Below are positions 6,819-9,202 of a DNA stretch of 9,202 nucleotides, piece by piece. The notes under the pieces are model-generated. The model had not been told where the DNA came from. It did not search any database and worked only from the letters and a program-made list of their open reading frames with translations. Origin of the DNA: Alphaproteobacteria bacterium. Lineage in GTDB: Bacteria; Pseudomonadota; Alphaproteobacteria; Rhizobiales; Aestuariivirgaceae. Position 1 is the first letter of the stretch; each line of letters begins with the position of its first letter. The translations under genes and the position numbers were made by a program. The stretch lies in assembly GCA_005884715.1 (NCBI GenBank), contig VAZZ01000105.1:1-9202 (forward strand), written 5' to 3'.

Positions 6819-6873
6819 CCTATTGAATAGGGACAAGCGGGCAGCGCTGCTCGCATTGAAAGAATTGATTGGA

Positions 6874-6891
6874 TCCCGGCTTTCGCCGGGA
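6874..6891 (-). repeat. GC-rich hairpin with GAAA loop after corA (mirror of the one at 6801)
   Basis: Arms TCCCGGC (6874-6880) and GCCGGGA (6885-6891) around TTTC on the plus strand. Read from the minus strand, the corA direction, the loop is GAAA. It lies about 30 bp beyond the corA stop and is the inverted counterpart of 6801-6818. It shares GGATCCCGGCTTTCGCC with the repeat at 2696. No T-run follows in the corA direction. Confidence 0.75.
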
Positions 6892-6921
6892 AGACGGAAG
6901 ACTTGGAATGACGGCCGAGCA

Positions 6922-7911
6922 TCAAAGCCAGTCATTCCGCTTGAAGCGGTAATAAAGGAAGCCGCACAGAGCGAGGATGAGGGCAAGGATGACGAAATAG
7001 CCATATTGCCATTTGAGCTCGGGCATGTTGTCGAAATTCATTCCATAGATGCCGGCGAGAGCCGTCGGCACGGCGAGAATGGCGGCCCAGGCCGCGAGCA
7101 TGCGGTTGATGGCGCTCTGCTGCGCCTGGCCCATCATCAGGCTCGCTTCGAAAGCGAAGGCCAGAACCTCTCTCAGTGAATCGATGACTTCCTCGGTCAC
7201 GTCACGGAAATGCGAGCGCATCTCGACATCGACGGGCAGAAGATCGGCATGTTCGAGCCTGCGGCAGATATCGACCAGCGGCACCACCGCATTGCGCAGC
7301 TTGAGGAGCTCGCGCCTCAGCGCATAGAGCCGCTGCACTTGCCTTGTGCCGATCGTCTCATGCAGGACCCGGTCCTCCAGCTCCTCGACTTCCTTGCGCA
7401 CCGCCTCGACCACCGGCATGTAATTGTCGACGACGATATCGAGGATCTTGTAGAGGATATAGTCCTCGCCGTGCGACAGCGCTTTCGGGCAGGATTCGCA
7501 GTGCTGGCGCACCGTCGAATAGGACGCCGAGGCCCCGTGCCGCACCGAGACGACATAACCGTGGCCAACGAACAGATGCGTCTCACCGAAAGCAATCTTG
7601 CCTGAGACCATTTGCGCGGTGCGGGCGACGATGAAGAGCGCATCGCCATATTCATCGATCTTGGGGTGCTGATGCGCTTTTTCGGCATCCTCGATGGCGA
7701 GCGGATGCAAATTGAGCTGCTGCTGGACCCGGCTCAGGAGCTCTGGGCCAGGCTCGAAGAGGCCGATCCACACCACATGACCCGCCTTCTTCTGCCATTT
7801 GCCGGCTTCGTCCACGGCAATGTCGGCGATGCGTTTGCCCTTGGCATAGACACCGGCAGCAACCAGACCGGGCTCGGCCTTGGGGGGCTTGCTTGGCACT
7901 TGGTCGGGCAT
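6922..7911 (-). CDS. corA: CorA-family magnesium/divalent metal-ion transporter
   Basis: Using the ATG at 7909-7911 gives 329 residues, typical for CorA. A TTG at 7945-7947 would add 12 residues (MRRRAGFARASV), but the ATG fits the family better. The long cytoplasmic N-terminal domain contains LNLHPLAIEDAEKAHQHPKIDEYGDALFIVART, a hallmark region, then a long charged helix (VRKEVEELEDRVLHE...). Two C-terminal membrane helices follow, AWAAILAVPTALAGIYGMNF and YFVILALILALCGFLYYRF. The signature GMN sits at residues 290-292 between the helices, and the basic end KRNDW is typical. CorA forms a homopentameric inner-membrane channel for Mg2+ (some members carry Co2+ or Ni2+). The gene is monocistronic here, converging on the metabolic cluster and diverging from the LysE gene across about 120 bp. 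No long leader suitable for an Mg riboswitch is present. Confidence 0.95.
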   Translation of the reverse strand: MPDQVPSKPPKAEPGLVAAGVYAKGKRIADIAVDEAGKWQKKAGHVVWIGLFEPGPELLSRVQQQLNLHPLAIEDAEKAHQHPKIDEYGDALFIVARTAQMVSGKIAFGETHLFVGHGYVVSVRHGASASYSTVRQHCESCPKALSHGEDYILYKILDIVVDNYMPVVEAVRKEVEELEDRVLHETIGTRQVQRLYALRRELLKLRNAVVPLVDICRRLEHADLLPVDVEMRSHFRDVTEEVIDSLREVLAFAFEASLMMGQAQQSAINRMLAAWAAILAVPTALAGIYGMNFDNMPELKWQYGYFVILALILALCGFLYYRFKRNDWL

Positions 7912-8023
7912 GACAGAAGCTCTAGCGAACCCGGCTCGTCGGCGCAACTTCAGTTACTTGCACGATCGTTCAAGACCGTCAGAGCGCGGTGCGCTATTCG
8001 TGATCCCAGCTGATCGACGCATG

Positions 8024-8030
8024 AGAGGGA
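8024..8030 (+). promoter_or_regulatory. Shine-Dalgarno AGAGGGA deciding the LysE start
   Basis: This purine-rich stretch lies 4 nt before the GTG at 8035. It supports the GTG as the start of the exporter, since no ATG lies upstream of the first membrane helix in that frame. Confidence 0.5.
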
Positions 8031-8034
8031 TCGT

Positions 8035-8640
8035 GTGTTCGCGAATATTGCTCTTCCGGGGCTTCCATCGCTCCTAATATCGGCCGCCGGCCTCATGGCA
8101 AGCCCGGGTCCCGCGACGCTGAGCGTCGCGGCAACGACGGCGGCCTATGGTCTGCGGGGCTCGCTTGCCTATGTCCTCGGCATCAATCTGGGCACGATCG
8201 CTGTGCTCCTCGCGGTGGCGCTCAGTGCATCCACACTTCTTCATGCGATGCCGCAACTGACCTTGCCTTTCACGATCGCCGCTTCACTCTATATCCTCTA
8301 TCTGGCTATCCGGATCGCCACGGCACCGCCTCTTGCCGACACGAATGGCAGGATGGCGCCCGGAGTCTTTCCGGGCCTGGCTCTGGCCATCGCCAATCCC
8401 AAGGCCTATCTCGCCATCGCTGCGGTCTATGCCAAGGAGTTGCTCGTACCCTCGGATGCTCTTGCCGACGCCGTTCTCAAATGCATTGTCCTCAGCCTGG
8501 CGATCATTGTCATCCATACGCTTTGGGCGGTCGCAGGATCGGCGCTCACCCAAATTTTGCGCCATCCCAAGGCGTCGCGAGTGGCTAATCTCCTTCTCGC
8601 AGCGGCATTGGTCGCCGTCGTGCTTGCCGATCTGCTTTGA
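8035..8640 (+). CDS. LysE/RhtB-family amino-acid exporter
   Basis: A 201-residue very hydrophobic protein of standard LysE-superfamily length, with about six predicted membrane helices. The family signature near the first helix is present as LMASPGPATLSVAATTAAYGLRGSLAYVLGINLGT (residues about 21-55), including the conserved Ser-Pro-Gly-Pro. A second typical motif is AIANPKAYLAIAAVYA after the central loop. It is an inner-membrane exporter using the proton gradient; substrates in the family include lysine/arginine, homoserine, threonine and cysteine, and this one cannot be specified. It starts at GTG 8035 and is divergent from corA. It converges with the ureohydrolase gene with only 12 bp between stop codons. 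A perfect palindrome lies within the signature-coding DNA. Confidence 0.9.
   Translation: MFANIALPGLPSLLISAAGLMASPGPATLSVAATTAAYGLRGSLAYVLGINLGTIAVLLAVALSASTLLHAMPQLTLPFTIAASLYILYLAIRIATAPPLADTNGRMAPGVFPGLALAIANPKAYLAIAAVYAKELLVPSDALADAVLKCIVLSLAIIVIHTLWAVAGSALTQILRHPKASRVANLLLAAALVAVVLADLL
8111..8131. repeat. 21-bp palindrome (10-bp arms) in the LysE coding sequence
   Basis: CCGCGACGCT (8111-8120), central G (8121), AGCGTCGCGG (8122-8131): both arms are exact reverse complements. It encodes PATLSVAA in the exporter signature, starting about 75 nt after the start codon. It may be a chance product of GC-rich codons, a strong mRNA hairpin, or a protein-binding site. Confidence 0.55.
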
Positions 8641-8652
8641 CCGGGGGCAGGA

Positions 8653-9202
8653 TCAGGCGCGCTTTGCCCGGCTGTCGGCAATGACGCAGAGCATCTCGAA
8701 CAGGAGATTGGCGGCATTGAGTGCCGTCTGGCCGGTCGGATCGAAAACCGGCGCCACTTCGCAAATATCGGCGCCGACAAGATGTTTGCCTTGCAGGCTT
8801 CGGATCATCACTTGCGCATCACGCACCGAGAATCCACCGACGTCCGGCACGCCGGTCCCCATGGCATAGGCGGCATCGAGACCATCGATGTCGAAGCTGA
8901 TGTAAGTGCGGCCTTTGCCGGTGACGCGGTCGATCTCGCGGATAACGGCATCGCGCCCGATCTTCTCATATTCATCCATGGTCATGATGCGGAAACCGGC
9001 ATCGGCGCCCCATTTGATATCGTTCTCGCTGAAGCGGCTGCCGCGCAGGCCGATCTGGATCGTTCGCTTGGGATCGATCAGTCCTTCTTCGACGCCGCGC
9101 CGGAAAGTGGTCGCGTGATTGATCTTGGTGCCGAGCAGTTCATCGAGCGTGTCGGCATGCGAATCGAATTGAACGACGCCGATGGGGCTGCCGCGCGCGA
9201 TG
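8653..9202 (-). CDS. Agmatinase/arginase-family ureohydrolase, C-terminal part (5' end outside window)
   Basis: The frame is open to the right edge, giving about 183 C-terminal residues of a protein usually near 320. Two binuclear manganese-binding motifs are visible: FDSHADT (Asp, His, Asp ligands) and SFDIDGLDAAYAMGTGVP (Asp-x-Asp ligands). Between them is the agmatinase-like segment FRRGVEEGLIDPKRTIQIGLRGSRFS; after them comes GADICEVAPVFDPTGQTALNAANLLFEML with the conserved Glu. The family hydrolyses guanidino compounds to urea plus an amine (agmatine to putrescine for SpeB; others use guanidinobutyrate or similar). Departures from the commonest agmatinase pattern are DSHAD instead of DAHxD, NHATTFRRG instead of HGTPFRRA, and DAAYAMG instead of DPAFAPG, so the substrate is left open. 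The upstream GGDH-type ligand motif is outside the window. It is cytoplasmic. Confidence 0.92.
   Translation of the reverse strand, partial: IARGSPIGVVQFDSHADTLDELLGTKINHATTFRRGVEEGLIDPKRTIQIGLRGSRFSENDIKWGADAGFRIMTMDEYEKIGRDAVIREIDRVTGKGRTYISFDIDGLDAAYAMGTGVPDVGGFSVRDAQVMIRSLQGKHLVGADICEVAPVFDPTGQTALNAANLLFEMLCVIADSRAKRA

Noticed and set aside
6905..6938. GGAATGAC / GTCATTCC inverted repeat at the corA 3' end as a terminator
   Set aside because: The right arm is within the corA codons for the final residues, the arms are 8 bp with an 18-nt gap, and there is no T-run. It is probably coincidence or part of the dispersed repeat family.
7912..7947. TTG start giving a 341-residue CorA
   Set aside because: The added 12 residues are Arg/Ala-rich and atypical. 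An ATG 36 nt downstream gives the usual length, although neither start has a strong Shine-Dalgarno.
1..9202. CRISPR array, tRNA, rRNA, or phage/defence system
   Set aside because: I saw no regularly spaced direct repeats, no cloverleaf-like or rRNA-like sequence, and no phage structural or defence proteins. The only mobile signal is the IS30 remnant.

Overview
The window looks like a chromosomal segment of an alphaproteobacterium, most likely of the Hyphomicrobiales (Rhizobiales). This rests on by-eye evidence: GC-rich coding sequence with a strong third-position G/C bias, protein families typical of that group, and short CCGGCTTTCGCCGGG-type intergenic palindromes. No rRNA, tRNA or single diagnostic marker is present, so the assignment is inference.

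Layout. (1) 1-1662, plus strand: the 3' end of typA (ribosome-associated GTPase), a CbpA-type DnaJ co-chaperone and its modulator CbpM, closely spaced and probably one stress/chaperone transcription unit. (2) About 1670-2620, minus strand: an IS30-family transposase that has lost its C-terminal end and the matching IS end, so this is an insertion-sequence remnant abutting cbpM. (3) 2595-2842: a gene-free spacer with a palindromic repeat that carries an internal 11-bp duplication. (4) 2843-6791, plus strand: a tightly packed four-gene metabolic cluster. It encodes a TIM-barrel-like protein resembling glycoside-hydrolase-like families, a short-chain dehydrogenase broken by an out-of-frame deletion, and two different Gfo/Idh/MocA dehydrogenases. 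(5) 6792-6921: a convergent spacer with two mirror-image GC-rich hairpins. (6) 6922-7911, minus: a CorA metal-ion transporter. (7) 8035-8640, plus: a LysE/RhtB exporter. (8) 8653-9202, minus: the C-terminal half of an agmatinase/arginase-family enzyme running off the right edge.

How the genes work together. CbpA and CbpM form a known co-chaperone/antagonist pair. The 2843-6791 cluster looks like a carbohydrate or polyol conversion module, in which a cytoplasmic TIM-barrel protein and NAD(P)-dependent dehydrogenases act on a shared substrate. No transporter or regulator for it lies in the window, and one of its dehydrogenases is a pseudogene. LysE and the ureohydrolase converge with 12 bp between their stop codons. 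A link between guanidino/amino compound metabolism and export is possible but not shown.

Most of the window is ordinary. The points worth a second look are the broken SDR, the two unlike Gfo/Idh/MocA paralogs (one with a shifted catalytic-site Asp), the poorly characterised TIM-barrel protein, the paired hairpins, and two palindromes inside coding sequence.
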